DNA of 64,000 nt from Asparagopsis taxiformis (GCA_030407315.1 JALQPE010001888.1:1-64000), one strand, 5' to 3'; counted from the stretch's first letter, positions 9,709 through 20,260 are shown. Notes: generated by a model from the letters alone, not told the origin. Numbers and translations: made by a program.

Positions 9709-9836
9709 GCGTAAAATTTGGTAATTTTTTGGGCTCAAAAATTACTGCAGTAAAAACTGATCTACCCGAGTGCACTTTGCTAGATCAGTTTTTACTGCAG
9801 TAATTTTAGAGCCCAAAAAATTACCAAATTTTACGC
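9709..9836. repeat. MITE-like fold-back element
   Basis: Arms of 56 bp (9709-9764 and 9781-9836) differ at one position and enclose a 16-bp spacer. The arms start GCGTAAAATTTGGTAATT. They include ACTGCAGTAAAAACTGATCTA. It lies 190 bp past the methyltransferase-SET stop codon. No clear target-site duplication is visible. Confidence 0.85.
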
Positions 9837-10216
9837 TGCCTTGTATGTGTTCTGGCATAGCCACGGGCACCACACAACCCTACATGGCATGTCGAAGGCT
9901 GAGGTTTGGATACCAGCCGTTCTTAGTTGTTTGCCTTGTTCCACATGCGGACGGTCTCCGCTTGTTCTTCAGCACAATGTGGAGAGAAATGCAGGTACCA
10001 CAACTGTCTTGTACATTGTACATCCATTCTCGCATTTCGTACATCATGCATGTACCACAAGCAGGAAAAGCTGCTCAATGTAAATTCTATGTGGTATGAA
10101 GTTTAACGCTTCTATAATTATAGCGTTAACGCTCCTAGTAACAAAACAGCCCGGAAGAACCAACTGAGCCGTGGTCATCTACATAGTCAGCTAGTGCTGC
10201 TTACATAGTGCTGAGA

Positions 10217-10336
10217 TTAAATTTCGGTAATTTTTCTAGCTATGAAATTACTGCAGTAAAACCTGATCTACCTAAGTGCACTTGGGTAGATCACTCTTTA
10301 CTGCAGCAATTTCAGCGCAAAAAAGATTACCAATTT
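10217..10336. repeat. Decayed copy of the same fold-back family
   Basis: The order of elements matches 9709-9836: a GGTAATTTTT end, ATTACTGCAGTAAA, GATCTACC, a centre, then the inverted copy. Both arms carry several mismatches. Confidence 0.7.
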
Positions 10337-10634
10337 CCTTGCCCCGAATATACCTTAGCCTACGTTCTGCAAACACATAGAGATGTAACCAAAATAACTT
10401 CTCTGGCTGATTGCATTGCTGGCTCCATTGCTTTGGGTATGCCCAGGACCGTTACTGCCCGCAGCTTTTGTAACGGCCGTACCAATGTCCTTATCCGTTA
10501 CATCTTCCGTCCATGCTCGAGACAAGTTTCCCCCTGGTCTCTTCTACTTATCCTTCCCTTCTCCTCAGCAACGTTTCCAGTTCTACTCAAGTACTCTATC
10601 CTGGGCGTGAACCATTCAACGGTTTCCAGCAAAA

Positions 10635-12308
10635 ATGAGAGATGATTTATCTTTGACTAGGTTTGCAAAGTTCGAAGAACGGTTCGCATCCCTCGAACAG
10701 TACATGCGCGATTCCCTTTCGTCTATTCAATTGGAGCTGGCGTGTATTCGATACATGGCCTCCGCTGCTGCCGGAACAAACACTGTCCCTTCAGTTGTTC
10801 TGGATGAGAGATCAAGAAAAGCAGGTCAAATTGCCACGCTGGTGTCTTCTCTGTTCAACAACAGGCAGGTGACATCTCGATTCGTCGCTTTCAGAACTGT
10901 TGCAGAGCTTGTTAAAACCTTTGTTGACGCCAATTTGCTCAAGAATTGTAATTCGAGGTCTGCAACATCACCACAGGTGGATTCCTGCACAACGTTGCTT
11001 CTTGCTGCCCTGTCGTTTTCGCAGACTTCAAGTTCAAATTCTGAGGTAAGGCAATCTAAGAGATCTCTTATCGGAACGGCAGTAGGGAAACGACATGTGT
11101 TCTTAAAACGCTCTATCATCGGAACTGCGTTTATTTCAATGGCAAATGACAGAATTGTGCGATGGAAGGACTCGACGAGCAGGAATGCTGGGGTCCTCGA
11201 TCCTGGGGAGGAGGAGGACTTGAACAGCAATACTCTATCTCGAGACTATGCACTACGCAATGCTACAGTAGTGCCCATCGAAAAGCCGTCTTGGCTGCAC
11301 ATTTCCCAACGAGCTCTTTTCCATGCCATGGATATTTCGATGCCCACGGAGGCAGAACGAAACGTGGAACAGTCTACGCATTTGCAGGTTACTCTTTCAA
11401 AGCGTCGCCGACTGTCTGGTTCGAAAGAAGCACGCCGTACTGGTACATCCTCTTCATCTTCTTCCGCTGTATCCAACCTTTCTCCGTCTGACTTACAGTC
11501 TATTCCGATTATTACCTCTGCACTACGGCAGCTTACACAGTTCTTCAACACTTCCCGGAAACAGATGAAAATGGAATTGGTCAAACAAGCATTCTTCCTC
11601 ATCCACCGAGATATGAAGGCAACTGTGGATGTTTCTCCTGCCCATGCTGTTTCCACAACAGAAATGTGTCCACCTGACTCTATTCCGACAACTTCGAGAG
11701 CTTACGGAACAGGAGAAGAAGCTCTCGAAGTGTATTCAAAAAATGATTCCATCTTCTCAAATTTCATTCTGAGCCGTCCTGAGCTTCACATTCAGGTTAC
11801 TTACATAGTTCAGGTGAGCGGTGATATCGATGGTGAAAACATTGCGAGTACGCGAGTGGAGAAGTTGGCTGTCTGTTCATTCTCCTTTCTTACTCTAGCT
11901 ATGATATTGTTATGCAGTTTTTGCCAATGTACACAACTGGAGATGCTCTGTCATGAACCTCATGCTATTTAAGCATGTTATAAGATTGCAATATGCCTCC
12001 AAGGTTTATTTAACGAAGCCCTGAAACAACAGCCTACATCTCATTTTGGGAAGGATGGATTCCCCTTGCGCGTTACATGGGGACATCTTGAGCTCCGGGA
12101 CTACCTCATGGGAGGTGACTGCCTCACGGGGATCATTAGAAAGAAGAGAAACCTAACAGCACAAGAATACGAGTCTGTCCGTTTCGTTTCAGGCTTCAGA
12201 CATACTGAGCGCTCAGAAGATAACCCAGCAAACAGACCAGTTTCCAATCATGATTGTGTACCTCTCGAGGAGGATGATGAACTTGGTATTTCTTTAATTG
12301 GCATGTAG
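10635..12308 (+). CDS. Unknown multi-exon protein
   Basis: The first open stretch (10635-11972, 445 codons) starts at an ATG preceded by five A. It has an N-terminal helical region, a Ser-rich basic segment around SKRRRLSGSKEARR, and no domain I recognise. After the TAA the same frame reopens from 11973 to the TAG at 12308 and encodes a plausible acidic C-terminal part (EEDDELG). An intron-like segment, GTGAGC (11814) to TATGCAG (11917), lies just before. I infer one gene with at least one intron and cannot fix the splice pattern. It converges with the Tudor-like gene on the other strand. Nuclear location is suggested only by the basic motif. Confidence 0.45.
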
Positions 12309-12434
12309 AACTGTTCTAGCTGGAACACCGCCGTCTTCATGTGACTGTAGTAGTTCCCATTGCTTGCCTCTGCTCCGCAATGTATGCTTCAGAATAATTA
12401 AACTAGTTCTTCCATGTTCATCTCACTACCTGTA

Positions 12435-13112
12435 TCATTTTATGTACTCCTCTGCCCTTTTCTCTGACACACTATACCCCACCACATCATTGACCACATC
12501 TTCCGATATTAACTTGCCTATTCTACATGGTTCTTCCACACCACGGAATATGACATACGGCATATGCACTCTCAATGTTCCCCACAACATGTCACCAGCC
12601 CTTCCTCTTTTCCTTTGCGTTGTAGGTTCCCATTCAATGCGGAAACATTTCTTTCTTTCGCTTCTCCACCCTTCTAGACTCCCGTCACCATCGAACCCCC
12701 CGTGCACGCCACATATCGAGGGACATTCCTGCAGCTCCATTCCGTTCACATATTCACCTTGGACTACAGCACTACTGTTGCGAGCCAGACACCATACGTT
12801 CGATTTAGATCCGGCAATGCAGAACGAGCTACTGCCAATTGCAACAGATGTCGACTGTGCTTCCATCGTTTCCGAGCACAATATCGTACCAAACAACCGC
12901 AGAGCACATGGCCTCGCTGTTCCGTTCATGTCACCACACTCTTCATTCTCCTCCCCTTCCGAGTTGCTTATGTTACGCCTATGAACCAGAGACTCAGTTC
13001 GCCATCTGTGCCCCAATCCTAGCAGATCCGATAGTGTGGAAAAACTGGAACACGTAATGTTCACAGCTTCTCCGCCATTTCCAGCCACTGCCGCGTGAAG
13101 CCCTGGGTACAC
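12435..13112 (-). CDS. Probable downstream exon of the Tudor-like gene
   Basis: This frame is open for 225 codons. It overlaps the end of the 13061-14128 ORF by 52 bp in a different frame. A TGTTCCAG acceptor-like string lies just inside it, after the upstream stop. The encoded sequence has Ser/Glu-rich and basic segments (RSERKKCF, TQRKRGR). I read it as the C-terminal exon of the upstream gene rather than a separate gene. An antisense open frame over the same bases (12298-12984) lacks protein-like features. Confidence 0.35.
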   Translation of the reverse strand: MYPGLHAAVAGNGGEAVNITCSSFSTLSDLLGLGHRWRTESLVHRRNISNSEGEENEECGDMNGTARPCALRLFGTILCSETMEAQSTSVAIGSSSFCIAGSKSNVWCLARNSSAVVQGEYVNGMELQECPSICGVHGGFDGDGSLEGWRSERKKCFRIEWEPTTQRKRGRAGDMLWGTLRVHMPYVIFRGVEEPCRIGKLISEDVVNDVVGYSVSEKRAEEYIK

Positions 13113-14128
13113 TTTGTAATACCCCCTCGATAGGTTTCTGCTGTTCCCTTTAGCATTTCCCGGAATAGCTCAGTGCTCAATGAGATTGGAATCTGGACAG
13201 GTCCGGTAATAGCTGTTCCACTCGTGCATGCACCGTCAATCTCACCATGTGGGTAGCCACCCCCTGGGGTTGACAAAGTGCTTCGATTAACCTGTTCCAC
13301 GACTTTCTCTACCGCACGCTGCAAGAGCATTAACAAAACCTTACCAGCCGATACTGTTGATGCACAATTTAGAACCCTTTCGTTCCAACCAAGCCGAATC
13401 TCGCTAGCATTTCCAGAAAGCATTATATTTTCTAGTGTTCTCAGCCTTGTCTCCATACCACTGTATGTTTTGACGTCAAGTGCTGATTCCACTTTTGGCT
13501 TCTTCCTCTGCGGTGATATCGCTTCAGATTCTCCATCTGATTGGTCATGACATTCTACTCTCTCCGCTTCGTAATCCACAGCCTCTCCATTGCTCGTTCG
13601 CCACGGTGTCGGGGGCTGGCCCCCCGACATCAACTTATTTCCGAGCAGAAACTTTACGTTTTCGTAGGCGACACAAGGATAACTCATTTCAAGAATAGCA
13701 TCGTATAACAATCTGCCTTCTGCCACTGCCATTTCATTATGACTCGGCTTCACAGCGTTCGAATGCCGCCACGTAGTGACTTCCAAGACTGATATCTCCT
13801 TTTCCTCCCTCGTCAACCTCACGACTGCAACATCCACATCCTTTCTATTCTGCTCCACCACACCGGGCGTGTACATTCCATCTCCTCTGTCTACGTCGAT
13901 GCGGTCTCCCACTGACGGCTTACCACTGCAGACAGGATACTGCTCAGGAAGTTTCATTTCCACAACCGTAGCCTTCCACCATATTGCGTCATCGCCAACT
14001 TGGAACCATACGTCTATTTCCGTTCCGACACATGGGAGTGCATCTACGGCAGCTGCCCGCTCACGCTCACGACCAGCTTTCGCTTTTTCGCTCTGTCGCC
14101 TAATTCGCAATGATTCACGCCTCGTCAT
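13061..14128 (-). CDS. Tudor-like, coiled-coil nuclear protein
   Basis: The 355-residue ORF starts with a very basic helix (RRESLRIRRQSEKAKAGRER). About residues 30-110 are rich in aromatic and hydrophobic positions. They include DVWFQVGDDAIWWKATVVEM and GDRIDVDRGDGMYTPGVV, two beta-barrel-like stretches that resemble Tudor or agenet modules, which read methylated lysine or arginine. A basic PQRKKPKVE motif near residue 205 fits a nuclear signal, and a Leu-rich coiled coil follows. Its neighbours on the island are a methyltransferase-SET protein and an oxygenase, so a chromatin role is tempting. The Tudor assignment is by pattern only and should be tested by structure prediction. Confidence 0.5.
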   Translation of the reverse strand: MTRRESLRIRRQSEKAKAGRERERAAAVDALPCVGTEIDVWFQVGDDAIWWKATVVEMKLPEQYPVCSGKPSVGDRIDVDRGDGMYTPGVVEQNRKDVDVAVVRLTREEKEISVLEVTTWRHSNAVKPSHNEMAVAEGRLLYDAILEMSYPCVAYENVKFLLGNKLMSGGQPPTPWRTSNGEAVDYEAERVECHDQSDGESEAISPQRKKPKVESALDVKTYSGMETRLRTLENIMLSGNASEIRLGWNERVLNCASTVSAGKVLLMLLQRAVEKVVEQVNRSTLSTPGGGYPHGEIDGACTSGTAITGPVQIPISLSTELFREMLKGTAETYRGGITKCTQGFTRQWLEMAEKL

Positions 14129-15055
14129 AGTTCCTCCACGAAATAAAGATACTACAACGCACTATCTGCAATTTTGTTTAGGACAAGTCTTCGTCGACTT
14201 CTTCACTAGATACTACTTCACCCATGTCTGTAACGTCCAATTTTTCATTTTTATCGTATGATACGAATTCACTATCTTGTTCCCTACTGCTGCACAAGTT
14301 TACAAATCCACTAATATTGCGTTTAAGATACTAGTAACGCTTAAAGCCAGGGCGGAACTCACTATTCAGGTCAATCTTGTGTATGCGGGAGTGACTTTAT
14401 TACAAAATTTTGCGACTTCGACAGTAACTATGCCGTAGTATCTGTGCTAAAAATCAACATAGATGGTGCCATTCTTTACTAAGTAATACTACAGGAACTA
14501 AACTCAAGTACAATTATCTACTCTTTCGACCGTACCCTACCTATGGTAGAACAATGGCCATATCGAGATTAGCTAGTTCACGTCATACACTCTGTATCTC
14601 GCCTCTTTCATATGATTCTGCATGGACGTCCAAAACGTGACGTCATCGAAGCGTATGGCGCGTTGGAACAGTCAGTACCACTCCATCCCTCTACCGTCAC
14701 TACATTGCTACGACTACCACCAGTACCTCAGACCGGCGTGACCATCAATGTTCATGGTTCGAGTCCAACATGGTACTGTCATACATATGGTTCCCTCGTT
14801 TCGTGATTCCAGCAAGTAAATTCTAAAAATAATGGAATATGCCACCTCCGGTCACCGTCATGACCAACGCGACGTGTCTTTGTCCTTTCCAATGTTATTT
14901 TTCCGTACAGTAGTGGAAAATTCCACCATGTCACGGTGCTTATACCCACTCCCACGGCGCAGTTTCATTCCATTACATACTTTACGGTATTTCCACTACT
15001 TATCTATGGCACGGCGCCGGTAATTTCTGCGAATTTTTTATGGTTTGCCATTCCA
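14129..15055. other. Intergenic region, nothing recognised
   Basis: Only short open frames on both strands and no repeats shared with the rest of the window. It includes the divergent upstream region of the Tudor-like gene and ends where the GC-rich Ty3-like remnant begins. Confidence 0.5.
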
Positions 15056-15084
15056 CTAATTTCTAATGGTCCAGACCATAAAAT

Positions 15085-15690
15085 TTACTGGTTTTTCAAA
15101 AAATTGCTTATCCTGTGTTCGATAGCTTGCGTCGCGTGCGGCGGAATCGACGTGCGGCGCGCAACGCGGATTGGTGCGAATTCTGTCGGTCGGGTGGTCC
15201 TGGGGGTCGGTGCGCGGCGCGGTTTCGTCGGCGTTCGTGGGAGCATCGGAACGTGGTCTCCATAGTGGGTTCGCAACGCGCGCTGCGGCCCAGTATAGAT
15301 CATCCAAACCACGCGGTCGATGAAGTCTGCTCCCAGAATGCAAGGGACGGATAAGCGCGGCATCACCAGGAAAGTTTGAAGGTGCGCGCGGGCACCTAGA
15401 AGAACGCTAAGTCGCAACGACGCGTTCGGCGCGAGGCGTCGTCCATTCGCGTCGATAATCACGCAGCGCAGCGTTGGCGGCGTAGCGTGGCGCTTCCAAT
15501 CAGCGCCTAATACGTTCTCGCGAATGAGACTCGGGCCCGCGCGGGTATCAAGCACAGCGGTCACCGCGGTGGCCGTGCGTAGATTATATCCGACGCGAAT
15601 CTCGAGCTTGTAGTTCGCGGTAGGGGTCTGAAACAGGACCACTGTTTCGGGTGGTAACGGAGGCGGTTTTTCGCGCGGCGGTTGCGTCAT
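15085..15690 (-). pseudogene. Ty3-like aspartic protease region, truncated
   Basis: The 201-residue ORF has the layout of a retroviral-type aspartic protease: a Pro-rich leader, the active-site block AVLDTRAGPSLI at about residue 47, and the flap-distal motif CILGADFID at about 117. The usual catalytic triplet is Asp-Thr-Gly, so the Gly-to-Arg change (DTRAG) probably kills the enzyme. The frame stops soon after, in AT-rich sequence where the element is broken, so no polymerase follows. It lies 45 bp downstream of the gag stop. Confidence 0.7.
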
Positions 15691-15734
15691 CGCGCGTCGC
15701 GTGTCCGTTGAGTGGGGAGGAGTCGGCCCACCCG

Positions 15735-17705
15735 CTACGACTCCTCGTAGGCGTTTCCCGGGTCTTCTGCGAAGCGAACCGAGTGGGGCGTGAGCTGCTC
15801 GCCGTCGTGCGCGTCATCTTCGCGCGTGCGTTCGCTTTCGCGCTCGCGTGCGTCATCGTCCGCGGAAACTTCGAAAACCTGAACGTTACGCTGCAGGTTC
15901 AGTTCTTCGGGCGTTAGGCGCGCGTGGCTATGCATCTCGCGAATCGCGGCCTGCTGCTCGGATGAGAGCAGCGGGCAGCTTACCATGGGATGCCCAAACT
16001 TCCGGCATATCAGACAGCGGAACGCCGCTGTGCGAGACGTGTCGGCCGGGGCCGTCTGTCTCACGATAGGCGGTGGGTAAGTTGCGCGCGGTATGTGCGC
16101 CGTGTACGGTCCCGCGCGTTCGCGTTCTCGGTCGTCGTTATGCGCAAAGCGTCGCGAGCGGTCGGCGGGCGATGCGTCGCGAGAGCGTGGCGTGCGGTAA
16201 TTCGACGAAGGGGTGCCAAGCGAGGTTGGACTTCGCATGGGGCTCGGGGTCGAGAACTTCCGTTCGCGCGGAGCGTGCGGCGTCGCGGCGGAGGTTGAGA
16301 CGTTTGGCGGTGAGAAGCCTGATGGCGGGGTATGCCCCACGGTCAGTGCCTGCAGCGTCGGTGTCTCGTCCTCTTCCACGTAGAGCGCAGGAGTTCGCCG
16401 TAATAGCGGTCGCGCGCTCGCCATCGGTGTCATCGCTCGGTGTGTGTCTCCGTGGCTCTGCGCCATAGAGACTAGCTCTCGAAAGGTGTATCGACGCGGG
16501 TCGCGAGACAGCGCGTCCCGTACGAGGTGTTGCGCATAGGGTCGTAGACCATCGACGAAAATAGAAACAAGCGTTCGCTCGCTAAACGCATCGCCGCAGC
16601 GCAGCGCGCGGCGTCGTAGTCTCGTAGCGAATTGCGTTTCGGTTTCCTTCGGGTCTTGCGTTTGTTGCGCCACGTCGCGATACGCTTGCGCGACGTCGCC
16701 TTCGCGCGCATAGGTTAGCAGGAGCCACTGAACGGCTTCCGCGTAGCACGTGATCGAATCGACGCCCGCGCGCGCTCCTCGGAACGTTCGTCCCACGTAC
16801 GTTTGGAACGTGTCGCGCGCCTCGTCGGCCAGGAAATACTTGAGAATCGGCAACGCTGCGCCTTCGGATACGCCGGTGTCGTCGCATGCGCTCTTGAAAT
16901 ACTTCAGGAACGATAGCACGGCGATTCCGTCAGCGCCCGTGAAATTCTCTCCTTGCATCGAATGGCGCACCATTTTCGCGGTGTTAGCCAGTTCGCTCGC
17001 AATTGCTCGGTTAAACGCGCGGTCCGTATTTCGCAAGCGATACGTGCGGTATGAAAGCGCGCGCGTGAACAGCTCGTTCAACGGCTGGATCTCTACCAGC
17101 CCGGGATGCGTGGGTCCATCGTCGCTATCCGAACGCGGGTGGTCGTCGAATGACAGGTCCTGGCGCGCCAGTTCCAGCCATCCTTCGGGGTCCGCGTTGC
17201 GCGCGTATTTCGTAGGGGTCGCGCGCGCTGCGGTTCGCGTTCGGTTTTCGCGCGCAGCGACGTTCGCGCGTTCAATATTGTGCTCCTCGCGGGAGTCCAT
17301 CGTAGTGACGATTAGGTTGTGGACTTGCGCCCTCATCTGAGCCGCCAATCCACGTGATTGGCCTTTGATAGCGCGGTCCACTGCAGCTCGTACTTCAGCC
17401 TGGAGCATGCATTGGAACGTAGGTTCGTCCACTACTTGTCGAACCAAGCTCGGAAGCGTTGCGGACGGCGTAGCGTGCACGTCGGAAACGCGGAACTCGG
17501 CCTCGCGCTTCGTTGCGGCGCCATCGTCGGACGTTTGCGCGTCTTCGTCAATGCTCGCGAGCGCTTGCGTCGGTAGCGGCGGCCACGGGGAAGCGGTAGG
17601 GTCAGGGATATGTGAAGTGACCAGTGCGTCGACTGCATGCGTTTGCGACGCGACTGGCGGCGGTTCGGTCGGCGCGTTCGATCGCTCGGGCGCGGATGGA
17701 TCCAT
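15735..17705 (-). CDS. Ty3-like Gag
   Basis: The 656-residue ORF begins at an ATG about 580 bp inside the LTR edge. The N-terminus is Pro/Ala-rich and disordered. The middle contains the capsid-like helical region of retrotransposon Gag proteins (about 265-430; FLKYFKSAC, EARDTFQTYVG, ETQFATRLRRRALRCG). Near the C-terminus a single CCHC zinc knuckle (CLICRKFGHPMVSC, about 577-590) would bind RNA. The frame is intact although the polymerase is missing, so the copy may only have been mobilised in trans or recently truncated. Confidence 0.75.
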   Translation of the reverse strand: MDPSAPERSNAPTEPPPVASQTHAVDALVTSHIPDPTASPWPPLPTQALASIDEDAQTSDDGAATKREAEFRVSDVHATPSATLPSLVRQVVDEPTFQCMLQAEVRAAVDRAIKGQSRGLAAQMRAQVHNLIVTTMDSREEHNIERANVAARENRTRTAARATPTKYARNADPEGWLELARQDLSFDDHPRSDSDDGPTHPGLVEIQPLNELFTRALSYRTYRLRNTDRAFNRAIASELANTAKMVRHSMQGENFTGADGIAVLSFLKYFKSACDDTGVSEGAALPILKYFLADEARDTFQTYVGRTFRGARAGVDSITCYAEAVQWLLLTYAREGDVAQAYRDVAQQTQDPKETETQFATRLRRRALRCGDAFSERTLVSIFVDGLRPYAQHLVRDALSRDPRRYTFRELVSMAQSHGDTHRAMTPMASARPLLRRTPALYVEEDETPTLQALTVGHTPPSGFSPPNVSTSAATPHAPRERKFSTPSPMRSPTSLGTPSSNYRTPRSRDASPADRSRRFAHNDDRERERAGPYTAHIPRATYPPPIVRQTAPADTSRTAAFRCLICRKFGHPMVSCPLLSSEQQAAIREMHSHARLTPEELNLQRNVQVFEVSADDDARERESERTREDDAHDGEQLTPHSVRFAEDPGNAYEES

Positions 17706-18282
17706 CGGCGCGGTTGCGTTCGATCGTCGCCTCGGGAAAAGGGAAAAAGGGATGATGGGGAAGGAGAAAGGGGAGTTCGGCGCTCGTCAAAATCTCGCGT
17801 CGGCGCGTCGAAAAATTGGCAAGTAAAAAGGGAAGCGCTTCCCGAAAATTCTCTGCGTATCGGGCGCGCGTAGTAGGGGTGAGGGGGACGAGTTCGCTCG
17901 CAGGAGGGCTTCTTCCTCGCTCGGAACGCGCAAAGACGGGTCTCGATCGTCCGCGAACCCAATATTTTCGGCACCGCCGAACCCGCGTTAGGATTGCGAA
18001 CTAGCGCGCGCACGCGCTGCGTCTTCGATCGCGTCGTTCCGCGCTGCGAACCGTCGTAGTAGAGATAGGGTAGTTATACAAACCAGAGAGGCTATAGCAC
18101 CGCTTCCGGGATAGCGATACGCGCGCACGCGTCAATCGCCCTCGCTGTCGCGCACGACGAACGGATAAAAGAAGAATTAGAGTAAGCGGTAGGTTTGGCG
18201 TCCCGTGTTTTCCCCAAGCGGAGTTTCTGTGCTTCGCTGAGTTCGCACGTCGGTTCGCGCAATTCTAGGTCGAGAGACCAGT

Positions 18283-18970
18283 TGTAGGACCAGCCGGGGT
18301 GGCGATCGCTAAGGGAGTTCTAGAATTGCAGCCGTGTCAGGGCGAGGTGAACCGTAACGCGCTGGTTGAACTTGCGTTCGCGCGTCGCTCGGTCGCGCTG
18401 GCGAACGGGTGGTACAACGGCGGAACGCGTAGGGAACGATCGCAACACGGGATTCGCGGGCCGGCGCAAGCCGTGATCTCAGGGTGAGATCACCGAGTAA
18501 ACTCGAGCACAACGCGATCCACACAGGGGTCGTAAATCCCTGGCCTAGTGGCGTGCGACGCAACGCGCGCTATCGCGGTGCGACGCGGTTCGACGATCGG
18601 TTTATGCGCAGCGCGCACGCGAACGTCGGCGATCGTGAGCAACCCGCACGCAACGTTTCAACGCAATCGGTCCTCGCGATTCGCTAAACGCTTAACTCGT
18701 AGCTGCGAAGATGCTGGCTGTTTATTGGTAAGGTGCGAAGCTGAACGACCATTAGTAGCTAACTACTCAGGACAGACTGTCCTTGCGTGGCCGGCCGGCG
18801 GCCGCTCGCTCGCACGCAAAAAGGGAAATATTTGGGAAAAAGACTTTCGTCATAAAAAACCCAAAAAGGGAAATAAAAGGGAAATTCGTAAAAAGCGCTA
18901 CACGTGGCGCCGGGCTCGCGGTTTCGTGGCAACGTACGCGCGCACGCGCTCGCATCCACGCTCCGTGACA
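18283..18970 (-). repeat. LTR of the GC-rich Ty3-like family
   Basis: It starts TGTAGGACCAGCC at 18283 on the plus strand. The first 188 bp recur at 63813-64000 with only a couple of visible differences. The far edge is uncertain: CGTGACA at 18970 would give TGT...ACA ends, but the boundary could lie as far as 19006. Confidence 0.65.
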
Positions 18971-19006
18971 CATAATCAAAACGCCACGCGTACGCTCGCT
19001 TACTAA

Positions 19007-19582
19007 CTAACTAAGATAGATGCACGCGAATTCATCCCGACGCAATCGCAGCGAACGCGCGCGCGTCGACGAAATAAATTGCGTCACAGTTTTGTCTGGA
19101 ATGATGTGGCTCTTGTAACCTTCGGTGCGGAAATGTGTTTCGACCATGGAAGCGGTAACGTGGCGACATTCTTCTACGGTGCGAACAGCGCTGTTGAACT
19201 TTTCTAGGGAGAATGCGGGGTCTTGTAGGATGGTGATGACTTCGCTCACGCGGCCAGCGCCGGCCTTGTACTTGAGGGTTGTGAGACTGGCGGCGAGGGA
19301 TTGCACGAGAAGGTCTGCGCGGGAGGGGGTTGAGGTTGGTGGCAGTGGAGCGTCACAGGGTAAGTCGCTGGAGGAAGCACGACCAGATTCTGGGTCTGGG
19401 GAGCTGGGTTGCGGGGAATCATGGTCGCCGTTTCGAGCAGGCTCATGGGTGACGGCAGGGACACGAGCGTTGTTGAAATGTTGGGGAGAGGGGTTGAAAC
19501 GGTGGCGACACGTTCGCTCATGCAGCGCGAGCGCATAAGCATCTACGCAGTAGTAGAAGCACCCTTCATACTTGCATTCCAT
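19007..19582 (-). CDS. Zinc-finger-like protein, probably 3'-truncated
   Basis: The 191-residue ORF opens with CKYEGC then HERTCRH, a Cys-Cys/His-Cys pattern that resembles a single classical zinc finger. A Pro/Ser-rich linker follows, then a helical region (about 85-175) of unknown type. The frame ends within 40 bp of the likely edge of the Ty3-like LTR, so the insertion may have cut the gene. I do not recognise the family; it could itself be part of a transposon. Confidence 0.4.
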   Translation of the reverse strand: MECKYEGCFYYCVDAYALALHERTCRHRFNPSPQHFNNARVPAVTHEPARNGDHDSPQPSSPDPESGRASSSDLPCDAPLPPTSTPSRADLLVQSLAASLTTLKYKAGAGRVSEVITILQDPAFSLEKFNSAVRTVEECRHVTASMVETHFRTEGYKSHIIPDKTVTQFISSTRARSLRLRRDEFACIYLS

Positions 19583-20186
19583 GTCGAGTTTTGACGCAAA
19601 AGGGAGGATTGCGAGCTGAACAGGGGAGACAGTGCCGTCCAGATGCGACCAATTTTATTTTTGTAGTGCTTTCGAGACTTGGAATGTAACGTGTTCGTAG
19701 TTTTGTGGGTAGTAGTTTTGTGCTCACTCCAGCTGACATCCCAACGGTGGAATTTAACCGAGAGTTCAATCATTTCCAACTGTTACATCACATTGCGTGC
19801 TGGCAACGTGTGCATGGAAGGACGAACGACCGCCCTGGGAGATGAATTTTCAATTAATTCATTTGTAATAATAAACTTTTTTATTTCCGAACTTCGTGGA
19901 ATCTGAATGTGCTTTACAGCGGATATGCCACGGATCATGTAAGGAAAGCAAATGGATTCTCATATATATGATTATATGTTTATATTCGTTGTTCTCGATC
20001 CGGATCTCATTGTTCGGGGATTCAGAGACCATGGCTTGGGCCATACTCAATCTCACTGCCGGCGATGATTTCGAGTATGCACAGCAAGACTTAAGCGGAC
20101 GCTGAAAGCTGTCCGGTCGACGCCGCAGGCTCCACTCCGCCCTCATCACCGACTGAGATTCTTTGACCGCCTTTGCTTTGTTTAGT

Positions 20187-20260
20187 GTAGAGGATGGAAC
20201 GAAAGTACGTGCGCGAATCTTGATCAAGATTCGCGCACGTACCTTCGTTCCATCCTCTAC
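20187..20260. repeat. 74-bp palindrome with one mismatch
   Basis: Two 37-bp arms meet at 20223/20224 (centre TTGATCAA). They differ at one position. It lies inside repeat copy B, at a different place from the palindrome of copy A. Confidence 0.85.

Larger units (their letters stand above)
15056..18970 (-). mobile_element. Truncated GC-rich Ty3/gypsy-like retrotransposon
   Basis: Reading on the minus strand there is an LTR (about 18283-18970), a leader, gag and a protease region, then an abrupt end near 15056-15085. Reverse transcriptase, RNase H, integrase and the 3' LTR are all missing. The element is much richer in GC, with many CG dinucleotides, than its AT-rich flanks. The LTR edge at 18283 is fixed by the second copy at 63813, where identity begins at exactly the same TGTAGGACCAGCC. 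Just inside the LTR, the minus strand reads ACTGGTCTCTCGACC, where the TGG could open a tRNA primer-binding site. Confidence 0.75.

Noticed and set aside
12298..12984. 228-codon plus-strand ORF
   Set aside because: It is antisense to a more protein-like minus-strand frame, rich in Ser, His, Pro and Leu without pattern, and has no motif.
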